This document shows, in pieces, positions 37,188-46,939 of a stretch of 64,000 bases of DNA. Below the pieces are notes generated by a model. That model did no database searches. It was not told where the DNA came from and saw nothing but the letters and a program-made list of their open reading frames with translations. The stretch's first letter is position 1. Every line of letters starts with the position of its first letter. This stretch comes from Cryomorpha sp963836915 (GTDB lineage: Bacteria; Bacteroidota; Bacteroidia; Flavobacteriales_D; Cryomorphaceae), in NCBI GenBank assembly GCA_963836915.1, contig CAWILH010000002.1, positions 1,612,001 to 1,676,000 of the forward strand, given 5' to 3'. A program made the translations under genes and the position numbers.

Positions 37188-38660
37188 ATGTCTCTGAATT
37201 CATCTAAAATACTGGGAGAAGGCCTTACCTACGATGATGTGCTACTCGTACCGGCATACTCTGAAGTGCTTCCCCGCGAAGTGGATATAAAGTCTAAGTT
37301 TTCTAAGAATATTGTGCTGAACACCCCCATCGTATCTGCCGCTATGGATACCGTGACGGGATACGAACTTGCCATAGCCATAGCCCAGCAAGGGGGCATA
37401 GGAGTGGTGCACAAGAATATGAGCATTGAAGCACAGGCTAGGGAAGTACGGAAAGTAAAGCGCTCTGAAAGCGGTATGATTCAAGATCCTATTACCTTGA
37501 TCCGCACAGCACTCGTAGGCGATGCCCTTCAAATAATGGCAGAGCATAGCATAGGTGGTATACCCGTGATAGATCAGGACAAAACGCTGGTGGGGATTGT
37601 GACCAACCGCGACCTAAGGTTTCAGAAGGACATGACCAAACCTGTTAGCGAAGTGATGACCAAAGAAAACCTGATCACAGCCAATAAAGGAACCACGCTC
37701 GACCAGGCGGAGATAACGCTCCAAGAATATAAAATCGAAAAGCTCCCGGTGATCGATCAAAATAAAAAGCTGATAGGGCTGATCACCTACCGCGATATTA
37801 TAAAGGTAAAGCAACACCCCAACAGCTGTAAAGATAAGTTTGGAAGGCTTCGTGTAGCTGCGGCTTTGGGCGTAACCCATGATGCGATGGAGCGTGCAAC
37901 GGCATTGGTGAAAGCCGGCGTAGATGCTATCGTAATAGATACGGCCCATGGCCATACCAAAGGTGTGGTAGACGTGCTGCAAACCATTAAAAAGAATTTT
38001 CCCGATATCGATGTGGTGGTCGGAAATGTGGCTACCGCGGCTGGCGCCAAACATTTGGCAGAAGCCGGAGCCGATGGGGTAAAAGTAGGCATAGGCCGGG
38101 GAGCATCTGTACCACGCGCGTGGTGGCGGGTGTGGGAATGCCACAATTTACCGCTGTGCTCGAAGCTGCAGCCACCCTGAATAAACTTGGGGTGCCGCTC
38201 ATTGCCGATGGTGGAATACGGTATACCGGTGATGTGGTAAAAGCCTTGGCGGCAGGTGCCGACTCGGTCATGATAGGATCACTCTTTGCCGGGGTGGAAG
38301 AGTCGCCAGGAGAAACCATCATATATGAAGGGAGAAAATTTAAATCGTACCGGGGCATGGGATCTATCGAAGCCATGCAAAAGGGCAGCAGCGACCGCTA
38401 CTTTCAGGATACGGCCGATGATATAAGTAAATTGGTGCCTGAAGGGATTTCCGGCCGGGTGCCCTATAAAGGGGCACCTTGCCGAGGTAACCTATCAAAT
38501 AATTGGTGGCCTGCGAGCAGGGATGGGTTATTGTGGAGCGCAAAGCATAGAGAAGCTGGCTGAAGCCAAATTTATACGTATTACCAATTCGGGGATTCGC
38601 GAAAGCCACCCCCACGATGTGCTGATAACCCGAGAAGCCCCTAACTATAGTATTAAATAA
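37188..38660 (+). CDS. guaB: IMP dehydrogenase, two homopolymer frameshifts
   Basis: NAD-dependent oxidation of IMP to XMP, the first step to GMP. TIM-barrel enzyme with a CBS pair inserted at about 90-210 (VSEVMTKENLITANKGTTLD, EYKIEKLPVIDQNKK). Two breaks occur. At 38096-38097 a C is missing; adding it gives the active-site loop GPGSICTTRVVAGVG with the catalytic Cys. At 38471-38474 there is one G too many; removing it restores HLAEVTYQIIGGLRAGMGYC, which runs to the TAA at 38658. Repaired length is 490-491 residues, normal. The breaks cancel, and both lie in homopolymers, so an assembly error is likely. Confidence 0.93.
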
Positions 38661-38696
38661 GAAATAAATCCATCATCTATTTAAATCAATAATCAA

Positions 38697-40643
38697 ATGA
38701 GAACCCTGTTCTTCACCTTTTTTGTATTCGTCACGCTTGCTTTAAGTGCTCAAAAAAATACCGATCCCGTACTTCTCAAAATCGATGATGAAGTGGTGAC
38801 CCGATCAGAGTTTGAAGCCATCTTTAAAAAGAACAATAGAGACAGCGTCATCACCAAAGCCGATCTCGACGAATACCTAGAGTTATTTATAAACTTCAAG
38901 CTGAAAGTGAAGGCAGCTGAAGAATTGGGTATGGATACCATGCCACAATTTAAGCGCGAGCTGGCCGGATACCGCGAGCAGCTTTCCAAGCCTTATCTGG
39001 CCGATAAGGCTATGACCGACTCGCTGGTGATGGAAGCCTTTAATAGAATGAAGAGCGAAGTGAAGGCATCACACATTCTCATAAAACTAGATCCCGACCC
39101 GAGCCCGGAAGACACAGCCGCTGCGTACAAGGAGATTATGGCTCTTAAGAAGCAATTGGATCGCGATGGGAGCGATTTTGACAGCATGGCCAAACTGAAA
39201 AGTCAGGATCCGAGCGCTAAGCAAAACAGCGGGAACCTTGGGTATTTCACGGCGCTGCAAATGGTCTATCCATTCGAAAACATCGTTTACAAAACACCAG
39301 TGGGCAAAGTGGGCGGGCCAGTGCGAACCCAGTACGGCTACCATCTGGTAAAGGTGACGGATAAGCGGGATGCCCGCGGCCAGGTGCGCGTAGCCCATAT
39401 TATGATACTGGCCGAAGAAGGTGATCCTGAAGACTTGGCCGCGACCAATAAGCGTCGTGCCGACGAGCTTTATGAGCGCCTTGAAAATGGTGAAGATTTT
39501 GTAGAGCTCGCCAAGAAATTTTCTGATGACCGTTCGTCTTCGGCAAAGGGCGGTGAGCTACCTGCTTTTGGCTCCAGCAAGATGGTTGCAGAATTTGAAG
39601 AAGCAGCCTTCGACCTAAAAGAAGTGGGCGAGCTTTCAAAACCCATAAAATCCCCTTACGGATGGCATATCATTAAGCTTTTGGAGCGCATACCACCCCA
39701 GCCCTATAAAGAAGTAGAGAAGGAGCTGAGCAATAAAATAGCCCGCGACTCACGTTCCAATGTCAGCAAGGAATCATTTATTGCGAAGCGAAAGGCAGAG
39801 TACGGCTTTAAGGAAGACCGATCAGAATTGAAGCCTTTCTACGCAGCGCTAGATACTTCCTACTATTCGGGCAGGTGGCAGCCTTCTTCAAAACTGGAAA
39901 AAAGCAATAAAGTACTCTTTACCCTTGACAAAAAAGAATTCCGCCAGAGTGATTTTTTAAGCTTTTTGCAAAGCAGGATGCGCGCGAGACGATCGGTAGT
40001 GCCGATTAAAACAATGGTCAATGATTCATACAGCACCTATGTAGAGCGCGAAGTGATGGATTATGAAAACAGTAGGCTGGAGCAAAAGTATCCCGAATTT
40101 AAAGCCTTGGTAAATGAATATCGCGATGGGATTCTGCTCTTTGACCTGACCGACCAAAAGGTATGGAGCAAGGCGGTGAAAGACTCGGCAGGATTGGCAG
40201 CATATTACACGACCAATCAAAATGACTTCATGTGGGAAGAACGCGCCGGATACGATATGTACACTTTGGAGAAGGCGGAAGATGGAAAACTGGTAAAGAA
40301 AATGCTCAAAAAAGGTAAAAATCCGGACGAGATCCAGGCGGCCTTAAATGGAGACAATGTCTTGCGGGTGCGCGTAGAGAGCGGATTGAAAGAGAAAGAA
40401 GAAGTGCCTGCATTCCAGCTCATCACTTGGGAAAAAGGAATTTCGGATGTGGTGGAAGACAATGGCCAATTTAAAATATTGAATATCAAGGAAATTCGCA
40501 AGCCCGAACCCAAAGATTTTGACGAAACCCGCGGGCTCGTCACCGCCGCGTACCAAAATCAGTTGGAGCAAGAATGGATCGAATCTCTACGCAGCAAGCA
40601 TACCGTTGAAGCGAATAAAGATGTGCTGTACACCATCAAATAA
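38697..40643 (+). CDS. Periplasmic peptidyl-prolyl isomerase with two parvulin domains (SurA/PpiD-like)
   Basis: Protein of 648 residues with signal peptide (MRTLFFTFFVFVTLALSAQ). A SurA_N-like helical region is followed by two PpiC-type parvulin domains: one at about 120-225 (VKASHILIKLDPDP, QNSGNLGYFTALQMVYPFEN, YGYHLVKVTDKR) and one at about 230-330 (VRVAHIMILAEEGD, SAKGGELPAFGSSKMVAEFE, YGWHIIKLLER). The last 300 residues are a helical, chaperone-like domain. It should help fold or ferry outer-membrane proteins. First of three consecutive chaperone genes, 36 bp after guaB and 9 bp before the next. Confidence 0.9.
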   Translation: MRTLFFTFFVFVTLALSAQKNTDPVLLKIDDEVVTRSEFEAIFKKNNRDSVITKADLDEYLELFINFKLKVKAAEELGMDTMPQFKRELAGYREQLSKPYLADKAMTDSLVMEAFNRMKSEVKASHILIKLDPDPSPEDTAAAYKEIMALKKQLDRDGSDFDSMAKLKSQDPSAKQNSGNLGYFTALQMVYPFENIVYKTPVGKVGGPVRTQYGYHLVKVTDKRDARGQVRVAHIMILAEEGDPEDLAATNKRRADELYERLENGEDFVELAKKFSDDRSSSAKGGELPAFGSSKMVAEFEEAAFDLKEVGELSKPIKSPYGWHIIKLLERIPPQPYKEVEKELSNKIARDSRSNVSKESFIAKRKAEYGFKEDRSELKPFYAALDTSYYSGRWQPSSKLEKSNKVLFTLDKKEFRQSDFLSFLQSRMRARRSVVPIKTMVNDSYSTYVEREVMDYENSRLEQKYPEFKALVNEYRDGILLFDLTDQKVWSKAVKDSAGLAAYYTTNQNDFMWEERAGYDMYTLEKAEDGKLVKKMLKKGKNPDEIQAALNGDNVLRVRVESGLKEKEEVPAFQLITWEKGISDVVEDNGQFKILNIKEIRKPEPKDFDETRGLVTAAYQNQLEQEWIESLRSKHTVEANKDVLYTIK

Positions 40644-40652
40644 TGTTATAAT

Positions 40653-41522
40653 TTGACCAGCCTACAGCCACAGCCTGCGTTTATTGGCTTCTTGGCCATC
40701 ATTATGTTTGGGGTTTTGGCATGTAAGGGTGGCGAAGAAGAAACATCGCAAGTGGTGGCCAGGGTGCACGACCATACTTTGCTGCAAAGTGAGCTGGAGC
40801 GCAAGCTTCCCAAAGATTTGAGCACCGCCGATTCGGCTCGGGCAGCCACAGCCTATGTAAATGGATGGATACGGGATAAAGCGGTATTGAGCCTGGCCGA
40901 AAAAGAGCTCGGTGAAAAGCAAAAAGATTTCTCAGAGCAACTCGAAAATTATAGAAATAGCCTGATCGTGTATGCCTATGAGCGAGCGTTTATAAACCAG
41001 AAACTCGACACCATTGTTTCCGAAAAAGATATCCAGACTTATTATGAGCAGAATTTGGCCAATTTTAAACTGCGCAATTATATTCTGAAAGTTCGGTTTT
41101 TAAAGCTGAGTTCCGATGCTCCCAAAATTGATAAGGCCGAAAAATGGCTGGAGTCAGATGACGAATCAGATTTTGACAAACTTTATGATTACTGTAGGAA
41201 GTACGCAGAGAACTTCTACTTCACCAATGACAATTGGTTGTATTTAGAAGAATTTCTGAATGAAGTACCCATGCCTGTCACAGATTGGAACAATTATTTG
41301 CGGAATAACGCGTACATTCGATTTGAGTCGGGATCATTTCAATACCTTGTACGCATTTACGATTATAAGCTAAAAGATGATACATCACCGCTTTCTTTTG
41401 AGCGTAACCGAATAGCAGAATTATTGCTGAACCGCAAGAAGGTCGAATTAATCAATAAAATGCGTGATGATGCGGTAAACAATTCATACGCAACGAAAAA
41501 AATCCAAGTTTATACCGAGTGA
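40653..41522 (+). CDS. SurA-N-like periplasmic lipoprotein without a parvulin domain
   Basis: Protein of 289 residues. A hydrophobic start with lipobox (IMFGVLACKGG) predicts a lipoprotein. The body is helical with SurA_N-like features (DHTLLQSELERKLPKDLSTA, VNGWIRDKAVLSLAEKELGE, SLIVYAYERAFINQKLD), but there is no recognisable PPIase fold (no GG.LG.. motif). The only start that includes the signal is TTG at 40653; the in-frame ATG at 40704 would cut the signal short. It lies between two parvulin genes and overlaps the next by GTGA, so it probably works with them in outer-membrane protein biogenesis. Confidence 0.72.
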   Translation: MTSLQPQPAFIGFLAIIMFGVLACKGGEEETSQVVARVHDHTLLQSELERKLPKDLSTADSARAATAYVNGWIRDKAVLSLAEKELGEKQKDFSEQLENYRNSLIVYAYERAFINQKLDTIVSEKDIQTYYEQNLANFKLRNYILKVRFLKLSSDAPKIDKAEKWLESDDESDFDKLYDYCRKYAENFYFTNDNWLYLEEFLNEVPMPVTDWNNYLRNNAYIRFESGSFQYLVRIYDYKLKDDTSPLSFERNRIAELLLNRKKVELINKMRDDAVNNSYATKKIQVYTE

Positions 41523-42889
41523 TAAAATCAGCCATACATACCTCAATACTGATCCTGTTACTGAGCGCGCCATCATGGGCCCAGAAGCAAGTGATCGATG
41601 AAATCGTGGCCGTAGTGGGAAGCGAAATTATCCTGAGCAGTGATATCCAGATTCAAAAAAACCAGCTGAAGCAGCAGGGCTACCCCGGTAGCATTTCAGA
41701 TTGCGTGGTGCTCGAAGAGATTCTTTTTGAGAAACTTATGTTGAATCAAGCAAAAGTTGACTCGCTGGAAGTGACTGATGACATAGTGGAAGTGGAGCTC
41801 AACAAAAGGCTCAGCGTATTCATAAGGCAGATAGGCTCGGAAGAGAAGCTCGAAGAATACTACGGTAAGTCGATGGGCGAAATTCGAGAAGAATTTTTCG
41901 ATGTTCTAAAAGATCAGATTTTGGTGCAGCGTATGGAAGGTGAGATAGCTTCTACTTTAAACGTAACCCCAAAAGACGTCCAAAATTTTTTTGAGACCAT
42001 TCCCGCCGACAGTCTCCCCTTCGTAAGTGCATCGGTAGAAATGGCTCAGATCGTTCAATATCCCGACATATCGGTGCAAGAAACCGAGCGGGTGAGAAAG
42101 CGCCTTCGGGAATTTAAGGCACAAGTAGATAGCGGTGAAGAAGAATTTGAAACCTTGGCAGTGCTTTACAGCGAAGACCCCGGCTCTGTATCCAAAGGCG
42201 GAAATCTTGGTATGCAACCCCGCGGTACGTGGGTGCCAGAATTTGATGCTGTAGCATTTGGCCTGAAAGACGGCGAAGTATCAGTGCCCTTCAAAACCGA
42301 TTATGGCTGGCATAGCATGCAGATGATAGAGCGCAGGGGTGAGCTGTATAATGCCAATCATATTTTGCTCATTCCCAAAACGAGCCCGAATGAATTGCTC
42401 AAAGCCAAATTAGAACTTGACTCTATCCGAAACCTTGTGGTAAAAGACTCTATCTCTTTTGCCCTTGCCGCCTTGAAATACTCCGATGATGAACGGTCAA
42501 AAAACCAGAATGGAATGATCGTCAACAATCCAAAGGGAAGCACCATATTTGAAATGGACGAGCTCGACCCAACCCTTTTTCTGGCTATCGATACGCTGGA
42601 TATTGGTCAGACATCCCGCGCTTTCTATTTTCAGGGTTCGAACCGAGAAAAAGGCTATAGATTGGTGAAACTCATATCGCGCACGGAACCCCACAGAGCC
42701 AATCTCACCGATGACTATCAATCGCTTCAAAACATGGCGTCGGAGCGCCTGCGAGCCAAGACCATGGACACCTGGGTAAGGCAGAAAATCTCTAAAACAT
42801 TTATCAAGATAAACGAAGAGTATGCCGAGTGTAAATTTGGATACCCATGGCTATCAGGAACAAACAATACGGCAACCACCAATCAATAA
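41519..42889 (+). CDS. SurA-like periplasmic peptidyl-prolyl isomerase
   Basis: Protein of 456 residues with signal peptide (IHTSILILLLSAPSWA). The SurA N-domain opens with VIDEIVAVVGSEIILSSDIQ, the classical motif. A good parvulin domain is at about 175-270 (VEMAQIVQYPDISVQ, SKGGNLGMQPRGTWVPEFDA, YGWHSMQMIERR); a second, degenerate one follows (NANHILLIPKTSPNE). It starts with GTG, overlapping the stop of the preceding lipoprotein gene by three bases (GTGA). Predicted outer-membrane-protein chaperone. Confidence 0.9.
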   Translation: MIKSAIHTSILILLLSAPSWAQKQVIDEIVAVVGSEIILSSDIQIQKNQLKQQGYPGSISDCVVLEEILFEKLMLNQAKVDSLEVTDDIVEVELNKRLSVFIRQIGSEEKLEEYYGKSMGEIREEFFDVLKDQILVQRMEGEIASTLNVTPKDVQNFFETIPADSLPFVSASVEMAQIVQYPDISVQETERVRKRLREFKAQVDSGEEEFETLAVLYSEDPGSVSKGGNLGMQPRGTWVPEFDAVAFGLKDGEVSVPFKTDYGWHSMQMIERRGELYNANHILLIPKTSPNELLKAKLELDSIRNLVVKDSISFALAALKYSDDERSKNQNGMIVNNPKGSTIFEMDELDPTLFLAIDTLDIGQTSRAFYFQGSNREKGYRLVKLISRTEPHRANLTDDYQSLQNMASERLRAKTMDTWVRQKISKTFIKINEEYAECKFGYPWLSGTNNTATTNQ

Positions 42890-42896
42890 AAGTACT

Positions 42897-43850
42897 ATGG
42901 ACGATGTAGAAGCAGTGAAACAACTGCGCAAAAAATATGCAGATATGCGAAGCGAGATTGCCAAAGTGGTGATCGGACAAGAGAAAGTGATCGATGAACT
43001 GCTAATATCCATATTCAGCCGTGGACATTGCTTGATCGTGGGTGTACCTGGGCTCGCAAAAACGCTTTTGGTAAATACCATCGCTAAAACCTTGGGGCTC
43101 AGTTTCAATAGAATTCAGTTCACGCCAGACCTTATGCCGAGCGATATTATTGGCTCTGAGATACTCGATGAGAGCCGTCACTTCAAATTTGTGAAAGGGC
43201 CACTCTTTTCAAACGTGGTGCTGGCCGATGAGATAAACCGCACCCCGCCCAAAACACAAGCTGCACTGCTGGAGGCCATGCAGGAAAAATCGGTGACCAC
43301 TGCCGGCCAAACCTATCCCCTGCCGGCGCCATTCTTCGTGCTCGCTACCCAAAACCCCATAGAGCAGGAAGGCACCTACCCCCTACCAGAAGCCCAGCTA
43401 GACCGGTTTATGTTTAATATTTGGGTTGACTACCCAAGCTTTCAAGAAGAGGTAGATGTGGTGAAAGCCACCACCAGTGATGTCGTGGCAGATGTGAAAC
43501 AGGTGATAAGCGCCGACGAGATACAAGATTTTCAACAGCTGATCCGCAAAATACCCGTGCCCGACAATGTGGTGGAATACGCCGTGGGCCTTGCTAGCAA
43601 GACACGCCCTGCCACCGAGATGGCCTCAGGGGAAACCAATAAATACCTAAGTTGGGGCGCAGGGCCAAGGGCTTCGCAATTTTTGATCATTGCGGCCAAA
43701 TGCCATGCTGCCCTCCACGGCAAATTCTCTCCAGATATAGAAGATGTAAAAGCCGTAGCGCTGCCTATCTTGAGACATCGGGTGGTGCGCAACTATCAGG
43801 CAGAAGCCGATGGACATACTGTAGAAGCTTTGGTAAACGGCCTATTATAA
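42897..43850 (+). CDS. MoxR-family AAA+ ATPase
   Basis: Cytoplasmic ATPase of 317 residues. Walker A is GVPGLAKTLL, Walker B LADEINRTPPKTQAALLEAM, and a sensor-1 region (FFVLATQNPIEQEGTYPLPE) and C-terminal lid are present. MoxR proteins act as chaperones for complex or cofactor assembly, usually with VWA-domain and DUF58 genes downstream; here the next gene is gapA, so the usual partners are absent. An earlier in-frame start at 42822 overlaps the surA-like gene, but the ATG at 42897, just after that gene's stop, begins the conserved part. Confidence 0.88.
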   Translation: MDDVEAVKQLRKKYADMRSEIAKVVIGQEKVIDELLISIFSRGHCLIVGVPGLAKTLLVNTIAKTLGLSFNRIQFTPDLMPSDIIGSEILDESRHFKFVKGPLFSNVVLADEINRTPPKTQAALLEAMQEKSVTTAGQTYPLPAPFFVLATQNPIEQEGTYPLPEAQLDRFMFNIWVDYPSFQEEVDVVKATTSDVVADVKQVISADEIQDFQQLIRKIPVPDNVVEYAVGLASKTRPATEMASGETNKYLSWGAGPRASQFLIIAAKCHAALHGKFSPDIEDVKAVALPILRHRVVRNYQAEADGHTVEALVNGLL

Positions 43851-43918
43851 ATCTAAAACACGCAAGATTGGCAGAGTCCCGCTCCAGATTAATTCTACGT
43901 TAATAATTTCCCGTCGCA

Positions 43919-43947
43919 TTGTGAATACTGCGATTCTACTATCTTTG
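43919..43947 (+). promoter_or_regulatory. Bacteroidota-type promoter for gapA
   Basis: TTG at 43919-43921 and TATCTTTG at 43940-43947, 18 bp apart, match the -33/-7 pattern. The -7 box ends 35 bp before the gapA ATG. Confidence 0.65.
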
Positions 43948-43982
43948 TGTGCTCTTGACACTTAGAACCTAAATTATAGAAA

Positions 43983-44971
43983 ATGATAAAAGTTGCAATT
44001 AACGGCTTCGGCCGAATAGGTAGACTTACCTTCCGTGAATTACTAAAAAATGACGCTATTGAAGTAGTGGCCATCAATGACCTCACAGATGCTGAGACCT
44101 TGGCACACCTGCTCAAGTATGATTCAAATCAAGGCAGGTTTCATGGCGAAGTAAAAGCTGAAGGAAAAGACGCTCTCGTCGTAGACGGAAAAAAGATAAA
44201 ACTTTATTCTGAGCGCGACCCTGGCAACTTGCCTTGGGCATCGCTGCAAGTGAATGTGGTGGCTGAGTGTACTGGAATATTTACCGATGCCGAAGGAGCT
44301 GGAAAGCACCTTACTGCTGGTGCCAAGAGAGTAATAATCAGTGCTCCCGCAAAAGGAGACGTGAAAACAGTCGTGATCGGTGTCAATGAGCAGACCATCG
44401 TAGATTCGGACAAGATTATATCAAATGCCAGTTGCACCACCAATTGCCTTGCACCCATGGCCATGATCCTTGATGAAGAATTTGGAATAGAACGTGGATA
44501 CATCAATACCATTCACGCCTACACCGCCGATCAACGACTGCAAGATGCCCCACACCGCGATTTGCGAAGGCCTGTGCCGCTGCATCGTCAATAATCCCCA
44601 CCAGCACTGGTGCTGCCAAAGCGGTAGGTCTGGTATTACCACATCTCCAGGGCAAGTTGGATGGCGTAGCGACCAGAGTACCGGTAGCCACAGGTTCCAT
44701 GACCGATCTCACAGCTATCTTAAAGAAAGAAGCTACGGTAGAGCAGATCAATAGCGCAATGAAGAAAGCAGCCGAAGGAAAGCTAAAAGGTATCCTCGAG
44801 TATACCGAAGACCCTATTGTTTCGATCGACATCGTGGGGAGCACTTACAGCAGCATATTTGATGCTGGCATCACTTCCGCAAATGGAAACCTCATCAAAG
44901 TGGTGGCATGGTATGACAACGAATATGGATATTCTACACGCACAGCCCAATTAGTGGGGATGGTTGGGTAG
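43983..44971 (+). CDS. gapA: Glyceraldehyde-3-phosphate dehydrogenase, one homopolymer frameshift
   Basis: Glycolytic enzyme converting glyceraldehyde-3-phosphate to 1,3-bisphosphoglycerate with NAD. The Rossmann start (KVAINGFGRIGRLTFRELL) and catalytic Cys (SNASCTTNCLAPMA) are clear. After DAPHRDLRR the frame fails at GG 44569-44570. One more G gives the expected ASSIIPTSTGAAKAVGLVLP and continues to VAWYDNEYGYSTRTAQLV with a TAG at 44969. Repaired length is about 330 residues, normal. It has its own promoter and a strong terminator. The break is likely technical. Confidence 0.94.
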
Positions 44972-45002
44972 CCATTGACCCATTGATTATTTAAATAAAG
45001 TC

Positions 45003-45042
45003 TATGCCGCATGATCATTATTTACTGCGGCATACTTTTTTT
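45003..45042 (+). terminator. Rho-independent terminator after gapA
   Basis: Stem TATGCCGCA (45003-45011) pairs with TGCGGCATA (45026-45034), a perfect 9-bp stem, followed by CTTTTTTT. It lies 30 bp after the gapA stop. Confidence 0.85.
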
Positions 45043-45224
45043 GAAAAAACTTTTGAGAGACCTTTCTGTTAACCTTCATATTTTCCGCATTCACCTACCG
45101 ATAAAAGGATTGTTCAAAATTAGGTTGATAAACCACCGACTTCGCCTAAAAATCGATACTCAAACATCCGTCAGGTTCTTATCTTCGTAGCTTAGGCTTA
45201 ATATTCTTATTTCACCAAATTGAC

Positions 45225-46928
45225 ATGAAAAAACTTTCTATTCTCTTCGCACTTGCCTTCGCAGTTAATACGCAGTTTTCATTTGCGAGCGACTGTGCAA
45301 CTGCATCGTCTATAACGCCCGCAGTATCGCTAAGTGCCGGCTCAGTGAGCGGCTCATTTGCTGCTGAAACATATTCTGGCACACCAGAATGTGCAGGGCC
45401 TGATGGTAATCCAGACGCTTGGTATCAATTTTCCGCAACCCAAAGCACCATGTTCATTGGAGCCAATGCGGGTGGTGATCTCGACTTGGCGATTGAAGCA
45501 TTTGCCAGCTGTGGCGGGCTAAGTATCGCGTGTACCAATGCCGGCGGAACCGCCGAAAGCGAACGATCTATCCTGACAGGCTTGACCGTAGGCGCCACCT
45601 ATTTTTTTAGGGTTTATCACAGCGGCGCCACCGCGGCAGGCACCACTGGTTTTACTGTGGCTGTAAGCTCCGTGCCATTGGTAGAATTACGACCTGAGTT
45701 TTGTGATCTTGATGATTATACTACCAATGACATCATCAAAGCCACTCAACCATCGAATTTGGCAGAAATCACTTATTACCAATGGAGATTTGAAGAGCTG
45801 AGCGCTCCATTTAACACCTATGAAGTCATTTCTCCAAACGGTGGAAATCCCAACTTCCGCCTTCAGTGGTTTGATGACATCCTTTACGGAATGAGCTATG
45901 ACGTAAGTGTCAGGACGTCCATGTCTGGCGGCAGCTTGGTGGGTGACTATTCGAATATTTGCGAAATAGCGCTCCAGCCAAATGTGCTTCCCACGCGGCT
46001 CGAATCTCAATATGCGGGAAGCTTTGTTAACTTTTGTGATGTAGTGGGTGCCGAAGCTGTAGGAGGTGCAGATCGCTATCGCTGGACTTTCAATGATCTC
46101 GAAAATACCGTTTCAGTCTTTGGCGATGGCAATCAACGCCTGCTCAGATTATCAAAAGTGCCCAATCTCAGATTGGGGCAGACCTATGTAGTTTCAGCTT
46201 TTGCAGAGGTGAATGGAATGGAAAGTTCAGCGGGAACGCTTCGATTCTTGAATACGGTAAACAATGTTCCCAACACGGGTCTGAACAGTAATATATATCC
46301 CTGTGGATCGACCTATCCGATCAACCTTGCCGTACAGGCCTTCGAAGTTTGCAAAGCAGAAAACTATACCTGGAGATTCAGAAACACGTCTAGCGTGCAG
46401 CCCGACCTTACATACACCCGCGTTGGTGGCAATAGGTTCATCCGCCTCGAGTGGGTAACTGGCCTCATTGTTGGCGATACCTATGATGTAGACGTTAAAG
46501 CCCGTCAAGGACAGAAGAATGGAGATTATTCATCCATCTGCAGCCTTACTATTGGAGAATCTACAGCCCCAATGGGCAGGCCGCTCTTGGCAAATGGAGA
46601 TGGGTTTGCTCCAGTCTTGGCACAGCCCAATATCGAACTTACCGTGTTGAGCAACGGGAATGACGCCAGCGATGGCATAAGCTTCCATATCTCGACCCAC
46701 GATCAGGGTGAAATGGCCGAAGCGCGGCTCTACGATTTGAGCGGACGCCTCCTCGCAACCAGAAAAGTCAATATTATAGAAGATGTACAGCGAATTAATT
46801 GGAATGTGCCTGGCATGACTTCGGGCATATACCTGCTTCACATCGCTTCTGAAAATGAAATTATATCCCAGAAAATTTTCGGTATTTTAAGTCCAGAAAG
46901 ATTTAATCGTACTTTGAGGGGCTTTTAG
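45225..46928 (+). CDS. Secreted protein with T9SS type-A C-terminal sorting domain
   Basis: Exported protein of 567 residues. Signal peptide MKKLSILFALAFAVNTQFSF, cleavage after FAS. An N-terminal beta domain of the pre-peptidase type (PDAWYQFSATQSTMFIGANA, ESERSILTGLTVGATYFFRV) covers about 25-145. A central part of three similar segments follows, each with YxWRF plus FRLQW/IRLEW (YYQWRFEEL, NYTWRFRNT). The last 85 residues (AEARLYDLSGRLLATRKV, WNVPGMTSGIYLLHIASENE) are the Por-type sorting domain. No catalytic domain is seen, so it may be a surface adhesin or matrix protein. A near-consensus promoter box, TATCTTCG, lies about 40 bp upstream. Confidence 0.85.
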   Translation: MKKLSILFALAFAVNTQFSFASDCATASSITPAVSLSAGSVSGSFAAETYSGTPECAGPDGNPDAWYQFSATQSTMFIGANAGGDLDLAIEAFASCGGLSIACTNAGGTAESERSILTGLTVGATYFFRVYHSGATAAGTTGFTVAVSSVPLVELRPEFCDLDDYTTNDIIKATQPSNLAEITYYQWRFEELSAPFNTYEVISPNGGNPNFRLQWFDDILYGMSYDVSVRTSMSGGSLVGDYSNICEIALQPNVLPTRLESQYAGSFVNFCDVVGAEAVGGADRYRWTFNDLENTVSVFGDGNQRLLRLSKVPNLRLGQTYVVSAFAEVNGMESSAGTLRFLNTVNNVPNTGLNSNIYPCGSTYPINLAVQAFEVCKAENYTWRFRNTSSVQPDLTYTRVGGNRFIRLEWVTGLIVGDTYDVDVKARQGQKNGDYSSICSLTIGESTAPMGRPLLANGDGFAPVLAQPNIELTVLSNGNDASDGISFHISTHDQGEMAEARLYDLSGRLLATRKVNIIEDVQRINWNVPGMTSGIYLLHIASENEIISQKIFGILSPERFNRTLRGF

Positions 46929-46938
46929 CCCCTTTTTT
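46918..46938 (+). terminator. Rho-independent terminator overlapping the stop of the T9SS type-A gene
   Basis: GGGGC-TTTTA-GCCCC followed by six T. The stem begins inside the last codons and contains the TAG stop (46926-46928). The next gene starts at once (46940), so read-through must be partial or comEC has its own weak promoter. Confidence 0.7.
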
Positions 46939-46939
46939 A

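Noticed and set aside
42897..43850. Complete MoxR-VWA-DUF58 aerotolerance-type operon
   Set aside because: Only the MoxR ATPase is present; the downstream gene is gapA with its own promoter.
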